Assembly: GCA_021162845.1 (NCBI GenBank)
Contig: JAGGXX010000047.1
Span: 1-64,000, forward strand
DNA length: 64,000 nt
From: Thermoprotei archaeon
GTDB lineage: Archaea > Thermoproteota > Thermoprotei > QMSL01 > B3-G16
Direction: 5' to 3'
Each line of letters starts with the position of its first letter. Positions within the stretch are counted from its first letter, which is position 1. Shown here piece by piece: positions 25,892-34,707 of this stretch. Under the pieces are notes generated by a model. It was not told where the DNA came from and ran no database searches. It worked only from the letters and a program-made list of their open reading frames with translations. A program made the position numbers and the translations under genes.

Positions 25892-26908
25892 TCACCGGAT
25901 GGACGTCAGGAGCGCTAGTAATAATGCTATTAATACCGAGGAGCATTCGATTATGGCTATCGCCTTAACTATCTCGTTCTCCTTAGCACCCTCTCTGCCA
26001 GCTAGCATGCGTACTAAAGTGATGGGCGCTTTAGGATCCCCTGAATCTATTATCGTACCGTCACCAAGGACTTTAGTAGGCCTGGGTATCAACCTATGCT
26101 CCTTAAACCCCCTTACAAAGGCTATCACGTAAAATGCGTTCATTATATGGGGGGAAAGCGCCGCCATTGCTATGATTTCAAGCTTGAAGATCACGGCTAT
26201 CGCCCCCATCATCGCCCCGACGCTCAGGCTACCCACGTCCCCACTAAAGACCTTAGCTGGGTACTTGTTATAAGGCAGATAAGCCATAAGGGCTGAGAGT
26301 AATAAAGCGCATGCTATTGCTCCATCCCATCTACCTAGTATGGCTGCGCCAAGCATCATGCCAAATGTCGCTAAGCCACAGGTTATCGGCATAACCCCGT
26401 TTAAGACCTCCAACATGTTTACCGCATTAGCAGGTCCCGCTATGGCTAGGGGAAGCAAGAGCCAGTAGATGATAGTGAGCCTAAGCCTTCCTATTATTGG
26501 TACCTCTGGCCTTCCTAGGACTATTATATCCGGGTACATGCGCGATAGCACTATTATAGGGAGTATGGTCGCTAACGTCATCACGGTCTTCACAGTACCG
26601 CTTAATACTTTGAAATCGTCTATAAGGCCCACCGCGGCCGCTATTAACATAGAGGAGAGGAGCGCTATGATCTTTACCTTAAGGACATAATCCCCTCCTA
26701 AGGCTACGAGAATGCATCCAGTGCTTAAGCCTATGACGATACTCAATCCACAGGAAGTTGGCACTTTGGGTCGGCTTGGTTTATGTACGTCGATCCCTAT
26801 GTGCTCCTTATCCCTCATGTATCTTGCTATCAATGGCGTGCTTATGTACGTTGTTAAAGCTGTCATAGCGCTCGCGATCAATCCCATTTCGAACATCTTA
26901 TCCCTCAT
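25892..26908 (-). CDS. Glycosyltransferase 4 family: UDP-GlcNAc:polyprenyl-phosphate GlcNAc-1-phosphotransferase-like (WecA/MraY/Alg7)
   Basis: Integral membrane enzyme that starts lipid-linked glycan assembly on dolichyl phosphate, for protein N-glycosylation. It has 338 residues and about ten membrane helices. Family motifs: HKPSRPKVPTSCGLSIVIG (cytoplasmic loop 1), AAVGLIDDFKVLSG with the catalytic D-D, GPANAVNMLEVLNGVMP (N-x-x-N-x-x-D variant), and FSGDVGSLSVGAMMG. C-terminal loop RGFKEHRLIPRPTKVLGDG. It is divergent from deoxyhypusine synthase and next to the sugar-kinase operon. Confidence 0.9.
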   Translation of the reverse strand: MRDKMFEMGLIASAMTALTTYISTPLIARYMRDKEHIGIDVHKPSRPKVPTSCGLSIVIGLSTGCILVALGGDYVLKVKIIALLSSMLIAAAVGLIDDFKVLSGTVKTVMTLATILPIIVLSRMYPDIIVLGRPEVPIIGRLRLTIIYWLLLPLAIAGPANAVNMLEVLNGVMPITCGLATFGMMLGAAILGRWDGAIACALLLSALMAYLPYNKYPAKVFSGDVGSLSVGAMMGAIAVIFKLEIIAMAALSPHIMNAFYVIAFVRGFKEHRLIPRPTKVLGDGTIIDSGDPKAPITLVRMLAGREGAKENEIVKAIAIIECSSVLIALLLALLTSIR

Positions 26909-26952
26909 CCTAATATTAAGGTTCCTAATAAAAGGGATTCTGGTGAAAAGGA

Positions 26953-27924
26953 ATGAGGGAGGCTGAAGAGACCCGTAAGGGACTACTCAGACGTCCCGTG
27001 AAGGACTATACCGTGAGCCGCGATACGACGATATCAAGGCTCATAGAGCTTTTCAGCGAGAGCGGTGGCTTCACATGTGTAACAATAGCCGAAGCAGTCG
27101 ATATACTTTCTGAAGCATATTCACGTGATGACTGTACCAACTTCCTCTCCTTTCCTGCTTCTATCATTGCTACGGGACTCAGAGGAGTTATTGCGGATAT
27201 GATCCGTAAGGAATTGATAGATGTCATAATAACGACTGGCGGCATGGTGGACCATGATCTAGCGAGAAGCCTTGGTGGCACGTACTATAAAGGAGATTTT
27301 GACATGGACGATATAATGTTAAAGGACTTGAACATCCATAGATTAGGTAATGTACTGGTACCCTTAGAAAGCTACGGCCCGCTCATAGAGAAGGTAACGT
27401 GGCGTCTACTGAAGGAGATTCAAGCTGAGACCAAGAAGGAAGTGTTCAGTGTGAGGGAACTGCTCCACGAGATAGGCAAACGCATAGACGATCCTAACTC
27501 AATACTAGCTCAGGCAGCGAAACACGATGTGCGCATATATGCACCTGGTATCGTCGACTCGGCCTTCGGTACGGATCTGTTCACATACTCCCAATTACAC
27601 GCCTTCAAGATAGATTTATTCAGGGACATGAAGGAACTCTCGGACATAGTATGGGAGGCCAAATGTTGTAGTGCGCTTATGATAGGTGGAGGCATCTCCA
27701 AGCACCACACCATATGGTGGAATCAATTTCGCGGAGGCTTAGACTACGCTGTCTACGTGACCACTGCAGTAGAGTACGATGGTAGCCTATCAGGTGCACG
27801 ATTAAAGGAGGCGATAAGCTGGGGTAAAGTAAAGCGCAACGCAAAGCACGTGACGATATTCGGTGAAGCTACAGTAATCCTTCCGCTGATAGTAGCTGGT
27901 ATATACGCTAAATTGAATATATAA
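26953..27924 (+). CDS. dys: Deoxyhypusine synthase
   Basis: Transfers the aminobutyl group of spermidine to a lysine of aIF5A. It has 323 residues. NAD-binding motifs: TNFLSFPASIIATGLRGVIAD, TTGGMVDHDLAR, and YKGDFDMDDIMLKDLNIHRLGN. MIGGGISKHHTIWWNQFRGGLDYAVYVTTA is the conserved core. The active-site lysine lies in SGARLKEAISWGKVK (about 293). The spermidine supply links it to the agmatinase gene at 41.6 kb. The start ATG overlaps the leader of the divergent transferase. Confidence 0.95.
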   Translation: MREAEETRKGLLRRPVKDYTVSRDTTISRLIELFSESGGFTCVTIAEAVDILSEAYSRDDCTNFLSFPASIIATGLRGVIADMIRKELIDVIITTGGMVDHDLARSLGGTYYKGDFDMDDIMLKDLNIHRLGNVLVPLESYGPLIEKVTWRLLKEIQAETKKEVFSVRELLHEIGKRIDDPNSILAQAAKHDVRIYAPGIVDSAFGTDLFTYSQLHAFKIDLFRDMKELSDIVWEAKCCSALMIGGGISKHHTIWWNQFRGGLDYAVYVTTAVEYDGSLSGARLKEAISWGKVKRNAKHVTIFGEATVILPLIVAGIYAKLNI

Positions 27925-27980
27925 AGGACAAAAACAAACAGGGACTACCTTGTATTTCAAAACCATACTAATTATTTTAA

Positions 27981-28448
27981 CTATACCTTGTACAGGTATA
28001 TCTTATGACTACGCCAATCCTCGTTGAGGTCGATAACCTTAACAGGAGTCCAGCCCGGTATTTCAAAATCGTGTGATACGACCCTGGTGCCGGGCCTCAA
28101 TTCCTTCTCAAGCTTAGGCTTTAGCCTCTCATTAACGCTGGTCAGGAGGTACAACGTGACCACATCAGCTTCACTTATGTTCACTTGAAAGAAGTCGCCA
28201 TGAATTATCTTAATGGCGCCTTCCAATCCCAAGGACTTTATCCTCCTAAGCGATTCCTCAACTAAATCCTTCCTTATCTCTATGCCTACGCCCCTAGCCC
28301 CGAACTCCTTTGCGGCTATTACTAATATCCTTCCATCCCCGGAACCAAGGTCGTATACGATTTCGCCCGGCTTGACCTCTGCAAGCTTTAACATGAACCT
28401 TGCAACATTCTCAGGTGTTGAGACGAAGGGCACTAGATAGTGATACAT
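27981..28448 (-). CDS. Small class I SAM methyltransferase, aKMT-like
   Basis: 155 residues from the ATG at 28448, which is preceded by GGGGTG; a TTG five codons upstream is less likely. HYLVPFVSTPENVARFMLKLAEVK is followed by the SAM motif VYDLGSGDGRILVIAAKEFGA, then GIEIRKDLVEES and IIHGDFFQVNISEADVVTLYLL. This compact DOT1-like organisation is that of the archaeal protein lysine methyltransferase aKMT known from Sulfolobus. Targets would include chromatin and replication proteins. Family likely; the substrate is by analogy. Confidence 0.75.
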   Translation of the reverse strand: MYHYLVPFVSTPENVARFMLKLAEVKPGEIVYDLGSGDGRILVIAAKEFGARGVGIEIRKDLVEESLRRIKSLGLEGAIKIIHGDFFQVNISEADVVTLYLLTSVNERLKPKLEKELRPGTRVVSHDFEIPGWTPVKVIDLNEDWRSHKIYLYKV

Positions 28449-28676
28449 CTTTGCACCCCACAAAATTTCTTACGTCCTATCTTTAAGCTTTTCCCTCAGA
28501 AGCTCTACCCCTCATCTAAGGTAACTAGAGCCTTGAGCTATTCCTCGATCGCCAAATAAGAGGTACTTTCTACATGCGCTTACTACTTACTAGGCCCTTC
28601 TTCCAGTCCGAGAGGCTTATTAACAGAAAAGGTTAAAGCACCCCATGTTTTATAATCTCTGCGAGGCGTGTAAGGT

Positions 28677-29096
28677 ATGTCTTCATCGGGTGAACCGTTA
28701 GTACTTAAAAACCTGTCCAATTGGGTTCAGGAGCAGAGACGTATATTGAAATCGCTTCGAATGAGCGAGCAGGAGCTTGAGAAGGCTGATAGGTTAATGC
28801 TGATCTTAGCAGCTAGAGTGGCTTGTTATCATATTTCCAGGACCATACGGGGCTTTGAAAGCTGGTTACAGAATCCCCTGGTGATAGGGCTTATGCCCAA
28901 GGAGATGGTTAGGGAGATGCAAAAGCGCCTTTGGGACATAATGTATTCCCTCATGGAGTACGACATAAAGCACACTGGCGAATACCATGACTTCCTCAAG
29001 AAGGCCATGAATGAGAAGAAGTTACCTCCGTTGCTCTTCCAAGTGAGGGAGGAAAGGGGTAGAGGAAGGCCTCCGCAGGTACCATATACATTATAG
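28677..29096 (+). CDS. DUF2153-like all-helical protein
   Basis: 139 residues. LSNWVQEQRRILKSLRMSEQELEKADRLMLILAARVACYHISRTIRGFESWLQNPLVI and KHTGEYHDFLKKAMNEKKLPPLL resemble the crenarchaeal DUF2153 family as I remember it. Predicted all-alpha, cytosolic, with a basic proline-rich end (RGRGRPPQVP). It is followed by Trm5 after 10 bases, so it is probably in one transcript with a tRNA-modification gene. Function unknown. Confidence 0.75.
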   Translation: MSSSGEPLVLKNLSNWVQEQRRILKSLRMSEQELEKADRLMLILAARVACYHISRTIRGFESWLQNPLVIGLMPKEMVREMQKRLWDIMYSLMEYDIKHTGEYHDFLKKAMNEKKLPPLLFQVREERGRGRPPQVPYTL

Positions 29097-29106
29097 CATT
29101 TCAGCC

Positions 29107-30000
29107 TTGAGCTCGCGTAAGCGGTTAATGGAGCGTATCGCAAGGGAGATACTTTCTCCTGATGAGCGTAAATATTTAATTAAACACGTTGACATTATAG
29201 GAGATATAGCTGTAATAAAAATCCATCCATTTCTTATCAAGAAACGCTTTCTAATAGCGAAGTGTTTACTTAAGATGTTACCGAATGTAAGGGTCGTTTA
29301 TAGACAGGTAGCCCCTACGAGTGGAAGCTATAGAATACGTGGCTTAGAGTGGCTTGCTGGAGAGCGAAGGAGCATAACTAAGGTCAAGGAGTATGGTTGT
29401 TCCTTTATAGTGGACATAGAGAGGACCTTCTACACGCCGCGCCTCTCCTATGAGCACATGCGTGTGGCGAGGCTTGTTAGATCCGGTGAAGTAGTGGTGA
29501 ACATGTTCGCCGGTATCGGTCCCTTCTCCATAATAATCGCTAAGTACGCTGAACCACGTGTCGTATACTCGATAGACATAAACCCCGTGGCATATGAGCT
29601 CATGAAGAGGAATATAGAGATAAACAAGGTGGCTGATAAGGTCATCCCCATTCATGGCGATGCAGCCACTGTTGTACTTAGGGAATTGATTAACAAAGCA
29701 GATAGGGTTCTCCTCCCCCTTCCAATGTTAGCGCTAAAATACCTCCCCTTCGCCTTACTGGCCCTTAAGTCTCAGGGGGGCTTCTTACACCTATATGTAA
29801 ACGTCTTCGTACCTAAGGACGAGAAGCCGTGTAAGAGGGCGGAACGCCTTTGTAGTATAGCCTTAAACGCCCTCCAGGTTGACTGCGAAGTGACCTCTTG
29901 TAGACGGGTTCGTAGCATAGGCCCTCGATTGACCCAAATAGTCATGGATATCTTCGTAAGAAAGGGTTATTGTTTAAATTCCCTTATCTCCTCTCCGTAA
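29107..30000 (+). CDS. trm5: tRNA (guanine37-N1)-methyltransferase Trm5
   Basis: Adds the methyl group of m1G37 next to the anticodon, preventing frameshifts. It has 297 residues from a TTG start. N-terminal domain: KHVDIIGDIAVIKIHPFL; D2 domain motif YRIRGLEWLAG. The SAM core is VVNMFAGIGPFSIIIAKYAEPRVVYSIDINPVAY. The catalytic N/D-P-P-like loop reads DRVLLPLPMLALKYL, a variant of the usual N-L-P. No D1 domain is obvious in front, so it is Trm5b-like. Its 3' end overlaps the convergent PhoH-KH gene by 17 bases. Confidence 0.9.
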   Translation: MSSRKRLMERIAREILSPDERKYLIKHVDIIGDIAVIKIHPFLIKKRFLIAKCLLKMLPNVRVVYRQVAPTSGSYRIRGLEWLAGERRSITKVKEYGCSFIVDIERTFYTPRLSYEHMRVARLVRSGEVVVNMFAGIGPFSIIIAKYAEPRVVYSIDINPVAYELMKRNIEINKVADKVIPIHGDAATVVLRELINKADRVLLPLPMLALKYLPFALLALKSQGGFLHLYVNVFVPKDEKPCKRAERLCSIALNALQVDCEVTSCRRVRSIGPRLTQIVMDIFVRKGYCLNSLISSP

Positions 30001-31099
30001 TCCTTACGCCAGTCCCTATTAACCGCTTAACCACCTCATCTATGAACTTAGCGTAACGGGCTCTCTGCCCCATGAAAGCACCAATGCCTCTTCGCCTGAT
30101 CATTATCTGGAGCTTAGTTCCCCTCAGATCAGTGCCCACTACGTGACTTAAAGTCCATGGTGCTGGATGAATGGCTGAGAGTAGCTCCTCAAAATTCAAG
30201 CTCAGCTCTATGACGCGTATCCTCATCGATAGCTCTTTCTCTACGGCCTGTATCCTTTCCCCTCCCTTACCTACTACGCGCCCTAAATGGCCTACTTTAG
30301 TGACTACTAGGGCATCTGGAACGTGTTCGCTTTCTATCTCAAATCTCCTTCTTGCATCGCGCAGGTCAACCACGGTCAATACATCGGCATCAGGAGCCCT
30401 CACCTTTATGCTCTCGAATATCCTTCTCTCCTCTTGACTTAAGCTCCTTTTACGTAACTTCACCTCTAAGAGCAACCTAATACCCCTCAGGGCACCAGGC
30501 CTTATCACGTCCTTTAATCCTAATTCCACTATCTCCGCCCTCTCCTCTCCTCTAAGCGATTCCCTTAGGACGGTCGCTCCATCGTTCTCGAAGGGCACGT
30601 CCTTCTGAAGTATAGGATCCCCAGCTACTATGAGCCTAGCCTCCCGTCCCATCCTGATTAACACTTCACATGCATCTTCTGGCCTAACGTTCTGGACATC
30701 GTCGACGAATATCAAATCTCGATCGAAGGTACGTCCCCTGAGGAAGTGAGGATCCACTACTACTATCTTCCTATCCTCGATTAACTCCCTGATCCTCTTC
30801 ATGTCCATTAACCCCTTGAGCGTATCTTCAAGATATGATAAGGCTAAATCGTAGAACAGCCTCCCTAGATCCGCCATTGAAAGCTCCCTTCCAGTAGCCG
30901 CCTCGATTATAGGCCTAATTAGTATGAATCTATCGTACTTATCGCTGAGAAGCGCGTCCAGCGTATATGCACAGCATAGCAGGCTCTTCCCAGTTCCCGT
31001 AGGGCCGAATACCCCGACTATCTCGTTTCGCTCATTCCGCAGTGCATTAATGAGACGCCTCTGCCCCTCCGATGCTGGTTTGACCTTATCCAATATCAT
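29984..31099 (-). CDS. PhoH-like ATPase with C-terminal KH RNA-binding domain
   Basis: 371 residues. PhoH-type P-loop: VGVFGPTGTGKSLLCCAYTLDALL (Walker A about 33-40) and DRDLIFVDDVQNVRPEDACEVLIR (Walker B). EARLIVAGDPILQKDVP is the sensor-like G-D-x-x-Q. A KH domain follows at about 265-300, with VVTKVGHLGRVVGKGGERIQAVEKEL and the G-x-x-G loop GKGG. The combination implies ATP-driven work on RNA, such as processing or decay. The KH fusion is what distinguishes it from bacterial PhoH. Confidence 0.88.
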   Translation of the reverse strand: MILDKVKPASEGQRRLINALRNERNEIVGVFGPTGTGKSLLCCAYTLDALLSDKYDRFILIRPIIEAATGRELSMADLGRLFYDLALSYLEDTLKGLMDMKRIRELIEDRKIVVVDPHFLRGRTFDRDLIFVDDVQNVRPEDACEVLIRMGREARLIVAGDPILQKDVPFENDGATVLRESLRGEERAEIVELGLKDVIRPGALRGIRLLLEVKLRKRSLSQEERRIFESIKVRAPDADVLTVVDLRDARRRFEIESEHVPDALVVTKVGHLGRVVGKGGERIQAVEKELSMRIRVIELSLNFEELLSAIHPAPWTLSHVVGTDLRGTKLQIMIRRRGIGAFMGQRARYAKFIDEVVKRLIGTGVRITERR

Positions 31100-31143
31100 C
31101 CGTACACCCTCCCTTACAATTCACTCCCCACGATTTATTATCG

Positions 31144-32334
31144 CTACTCAACGAGAATTTCCACCCTCCTCCTATATAGCGATGAGAGCAAACGAATTCC
31201 ATCACGAAAACTCGAGTAACCATTCCATCGTCGTACAGATGCTATTATCCTTCCATCAACCTTAAAGTCTATCACGCGGACCCTTAGCTCCGCTTCGATT
31301 GCGGCCTTTACATCCTCTTCACTCACTTCCGGTAATTTAAGGGCGCAATTATTACCACAGTACTTATCCCCTGTACACATTTTCCCCAGGAAACATAGGC
31401 TAGCACAAGGGAGCTCCTTTCCCATCATGTTCAGGACATTCGTCATGGCGCAACAAGCCGTGAGGACTGCCTTTAATCCTTTTTCCTTAGCTATGTTTAG
31501 AACCTGCATCTTCATGTCCCTTAACCCTAAGCTCACTTGCTCCTTCCCGAGAAGGCGTCTCTTCTTAATTCTCCTCAGGATGGGCTCTATATCGAACCCC
31601 ATTTTCCTTAACCTTTCTAGAATCAGATGGCTCACCCTAAATCCACCAACGACGACTCCCACAGCCCCGCTTCTCTTAGAGTACTCGATTATCTCCTCGA
31701 TTTCATCTTCATTAATCCCCGGCAGTAGCGGTCTGAGGAAGAGAAAGGGGTAAAGCCCCTCCCTCCTCAAATTGCGTATGGTCTCTAACCTCTTCTCGGG
31801 ATCCGGAGCACTCGGCTCAAGTTCCCTCCATTTATGTATCGTGACCACGGTTATCAATGGACTTAGAATAAGCTTCATATTACTCAGTCTCCTCGCTAAT
31901 TCCTCTGAGATGTATGCCTTGGTAGCGAATTGGACGGGGTTTCCCAGATATCTGGAGATCCGCTCCATGTACTCTAAGGTTCGAGGCTTCGCTTCCCTTA
32001 GGAATGGGTCGCTTATGCTACCGAACGCCAAGTAGGTCCCCTCTATTCCCGGGAGGAAGTGCCTATTTTCAAGCAAGGCCAGTACTAGCTCTTCCCCCTT
32101 TAAGTGGTAAGGTTTAGCTTGGGTAAAGCTAAATCCCATGTCCTGAATGTAGCAGTACGTGCACTTGTTAGGGCAGCCCACGGCGGTATGTATGGTGAGG
32201 CCACAAGGCCTAGGCCTCCTCCTACTGTGAGGATCCTCTTTCGCCCGTTTATACCCCTCAGGCCCCAAGAGCCTCCTTACCCTCTCCCTTAATGCCTCTT
32301 TCCTCCTCACCAATTCAAGATATGATACCCTCAT
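31144..32334 (-). CDS. Radical SAM protein with extra C-terminal cysteine cluster
   Basis: 396 residues. CPNKCTYCYIQDMGF (about 54-68) is the C-x3-C-x2-C motif binding the catalytic [4Fe-4S] cluster. AFGSISDPFLREAKPRTLEYMER and FATKAYISEELARRL resemble the SPL/COG1533-like radical SAM group. The C-terminal part holds eight cysteines, including ACCAM and CASLCFLGKMCTGDKYCGNNC, a likely second Fe-S site. Substrate unknown. It is divergent from the HTH regulator at 32.4 kb. Its stop lies 45 bases from the PhoH-KH gene on the same strand. Confidence 0.87.
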   Translation of the reverse strand: MRVSYLELVRRKEALRERVRRLLGPEGYKRAKEDPHSRRRPRPCGLTIHTAVGCPNKCTYCYIQDMGFSFTQAKPYHLKGEELVLALLENRHFLPGIEGTYLAFGSISDPFLREAKPRTLEYMERISRYLGNPVQFATKAYISEELARRLSNMKLILSPLITVVTIHKWRELEPSAPDPEKRLETIRNLRREGLYPFLFLRPLLPGINEDEIEEIIEYSKRSGAVGVVVGGFRVSHLILERLRKMGFDIEPILRRIKKRRLLGKEQVSLGLRDMKMQVLNIAKEKGLKAVLTACCAMTNVLNMMGKELPCASLCFLGKMCTGDKYCGNNCALKLPEVSEEDVKAAIEAELRVRVIDFKVDGRIIASVRRWNGYSSFRDGIRLLSSLYRRRVEILVE

Positions 32335-32424
32335 GGGGGCTTCTCCTTTACAGTTATGTTCCAGTAGAAGATCTTTTTATTAAGAACTTCTCTCATCATT
32401 TATCAAGGCTGGAGGTCTTCGTAC

Positions 32425-33168
32425 ATGTTCGCCAGCTCTTCTGCAAGGCGAGAAATAGCCCTCAGGATAGCTGGCGATATAGTGCTCTCTAGGAATGTAG
32501 GGGAGGCCATGCGACTATGGAGAGAGCGTTTTGGTCTAACACAGGCTCAGGTCGCCAAGAAGATGAAGGTCTCGCCTTCGGTAATATCCGATTATGAAAG
32601 TGGACGTAGGAGGTCGCCCGGGGCTCATGTAATAAGGCGATACGTATTAGCTTTAATCGATTTGGATGAGGAGCGAGGTTCAAGAGTCACCTCGACCCTA
32701 TCTCGCCTCTTTAGCGGATCGGAGATGTTAAGGGATGCCATAATTGACATGAAGGAGTTCAACCAACCGGTAACCATTCATAGCTTCTGTAAGTACATTA
32801 ACGCTAAGTTGTTAACATGCAGGTCCCTCTCGCATCAACCGATATTGGGATATACCTTAGTGGATGGGCTTAAGGTATTACTGAACGTTCCGGCTTATGA
32901 CTATCTCAGGCTCTATGGCCATACCACTCAGCGCGCTGCCATATTCACCAATGTTTCAAAGGGCAGGTCACCCATCGTGGCTATAAAGTCCATGCAAGCT
33001 GGAGCAGGTGGTATACGCCCTTCACTTGTTGTGCTTCATGGTCCTTCTGAGGAGACCATAGATCCCATAGCGGTTAAAGTAGCTGAAAGGGAGCATTTGC
33101 CCTTAGCTATCCTCGGGGATATATCGCTTGAAGAGCTGATCGCTCATTTAAGATCTCTTAAGCTCTAA
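32425..33168 (+). CDS. HTH-type transcription regulator, archaeal COG1709-like
   Basis: 247 residues. The Cro/XRE-type HTH at about 32-85 (LWRERFGLTQAQVAKKMKVSPSVISDYESGRRRSPG) is complete with a recognition helix. The remainder (about 110-247) is a conserved alpha/beta domain, with YINAKLLTCRSLSHQPILGYTLVDGLKVLL and GHTTQRAAIFTNVSKGRSPIVAIKSMQ. It is typical of the archaeal putative regulators of this architecture and may sense a ligand. The start follows weakly conserved sequence. Targets unknown. Convergent with the prenyl-synthase gene, sharing 4 bases. Confidence 0.83.
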   Translation: MFASSSARREIALRIAGDIVLSRNVGEAMRLWRERFGLTQAQVAKKMKVSPSVISDYESGRRRSPGAHVIRRYVLALIDLDEERGSRVTSTLSRLFSGSEMLRDAIIDMKEFNQPVTIHSFCKYINAKLLTCRSLSHQPILGYTLVDGLKVLLNVPAYDYLRLYGHTTQRAAIFTNVSKGRSPIVAIKSMQAGAGGIRPSLVVLHGPSEETIDPIAVKVAEREHLPLAILGDISLEELIAHLRSLKL

Positions 33169-34238
33169 TATCTCCTCCTTATCATGAAGTCCGCGAGATT
33201 CAGGAAGTACTCTCTGGCCTCCTCCCTAATGTCCAAGCAACGTACCTTACCTTTAGCCTTCTCTATCAACGCTTCACTTAATCCCTGTACCTCCTTGAGA
33301 ATGCCTCTTGTTTTAAGTAGATCCCTTACCATATTAACCTCGCTTACGGTGATGCTCCCTCTACCTAGTAAGCTCAGAAGCTGTTCTTTCTCCTTTCCCC
33401 TTAGGGCCTCCAAGGCCTTTATCACGAGGATAGTCGCCTTGCCCTCCCTTAAGTCACTTCCTATGGGTTTACCTAGAGTCTTCTCGTCTCCATATATGCC
33501 CAAGATGTCGTCCTGAATCTGGAATGCTCTCGCAACAAGCTCTCCGTATTCGCTTAAGCCATTCGTTATCTCGTCATCGGCACCTGCTAGCGTTGCGCCT
33601 ATACGTATTGATTCCTTGAAAAGGGCTGCGGTTTTAAGATCTATCATGAGCATGTAATCCTCTAGGCTTAACGACTCATAATCCTCTATCGACATGATCA
33701 GGTCCAATAGCTCCCCATTGACCACCTTTCTATAGGCATTAACATAATGACCTAATGCCCTTATGACTCTGATGTTCTCGAACTTGGCGTTCAGCAATAC
33801 CTCAAAGCCCATGTTGAATAATTCGTCACCGCCTAGTATCCCCATAGCTAAACCCAAAAGTCTAGCCTTAGGTGGTGCACGCTGGCCTAGTAGGCGTTCA
33901 TATTTAACGTGAAATGTAGGCCCTCCTCGCCTGAGCTCATCCTGATCTATTATATCGTCATGCACCAACGTGGAATTGTGTAGCAATTCGATGCATGTAG
34001 ACGCCTTTATGAGCTCGTCCAGCTCCTCCTCGGGCTTCCTTATCGCGTGATACGCCATAATTAGAGTAATAGGCCTCAATCTCTTTCCTCCTCTAAGGAC
34101 GAATTCCTTTAGATTTTCGTAGAATCTAGCATTCTCGTCCCCGTATGCCTTAGCTTTCTCTATTTTCTCATCAAAGATTGCCTTGAGGGCCTCTTCGACC
34201 TTAGGCTTAAACTTACTTATCGCCTCTTCAAGCTTCAA
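33165..34238 (-). CDS. idsA: Geranylgeranyl/farnesyl diphosphate synthase
   Basis: Polyprenyl synthetase making the C20 (or longer) chains of archaeal ether lipids. It has 357 residues from a TTG start, a little longer than the usual 320-340. First Asp-rich motif LLHNSTLVHDDIIDQDELRRGGPTFH (about 88-113); GGKRLRPITLIMAYHA before it. Second Asp-rich motif FQIQDDILGIYGDEKTLGKPIGSDLREGKAT (about 237-267). With the reductase at 35.8 kb and the UbiA-type gene at 63.7 kb it serves membrane lipid synthesis, fed by the mevalonate enzymes at 48-51 kb. Confidence 0.93.
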   Translation of the reverse strand: MKLEEAISKFKPKVEEALKAIFDEKIEKAKAYGDENARFYENLKEFVLRGGKRLRPITLIMAYHAIRKPEEELDELIKASTCIELLHNSTLVHDDIIDQDELRRGGPTFHVKYERLLGQRAPPKARLLGLAMGILGGDELFNMGFEVLLNAKFENIRVIRALGHYVNAYRKVVNGELLDLIMSIEDYESLSLEDYMLMIDLKTAALFKESIRIGATLAGADDEITNGLSEYGELVARAFQIQDDILGIYGDEKTLGKPIGSDLREGKATILVIKALEALRGKEKEQLLSLLGRGSITVSEVNMVRDLLKTRGILKEVQGLSEALIEKAKGKVRCLDIREEAREYFLNLADFMIRRRY

Positions 34239-34254
34239 CTAAATCCCCGTCTTA

Positions 34255-34707
34255 TTACTCTATTTCCACGCGGTATTTCTTCACTTTCTTAGGTAGCCTT
34301 ATCTCAAGTATACCCGCCCTGAAACGCGCTCTTGCTTTCGTAGGATCAACTTTCGTCGGCAACCTTAATACCTTTCTGAAGCATGTGAAGCTAGTACCTT
34401 CCTCTACGCATCTTAATCCCTCAATCCTTATCTCCTCCCTAAGCCTGGCGTTAACTTCAAGCATCTCCTCAGTGGCGTTTATCCTTATGTTATTCTTATC
34501 GACCATTGGTAGGTCAAAAGTGACTATAATCTCGTCTTCCGTTTCTTTAATCGTGAAAAGAGGTTCTAAGCTTCTGGTCTCATAATCCCACATAGGCCTT
34601 CTTAGCTCCAGATCCATCTCAAGGTCTGCTAGTAATCTCCTAACTTCCCTCCTTATCTCATCTATTATATCGCTAATCCTCCGAGCTGCCATCCACCTCA
34701 CCCTCAT
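34255..34707 (-). CDS. Small heat-shock protein, Hsp20 family (second copy)
   Basis: 150 residues with the alpha-crystallin domain. FTIKETEDEIIVTFDLPMVDKNNIRINATEEMLEVNARL spans about 50-90. The terminal signature is ARFRAGILEIRLPKKVKKYRVEIE. It differs from the copy at 2.9 kb by an arginine-rich N-terminus (MAARRISDIIDEIRREVRRLL). The ATG at 34707 overlaps the stop of the PAC2 gene upstream; an ATG at 34692 after GGGTGAGG is an equally good start. It is expressed with PAC2, a link to protein quality control. Confidence 0.92.
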   Translation of the reverse strand: MRVRWMAARRISDIIDEIRREVRRLLADLEMDLELRRPMWDYETRSLEPLFTIKETEDEIIVTFDLPMVDKNNIRINATEEMLEVNARLREEIRIEGLRCVEEGTSFTCFRKVLRLPTKVDPTKARARFRAGILEIRLPKKVKKYRVEIE

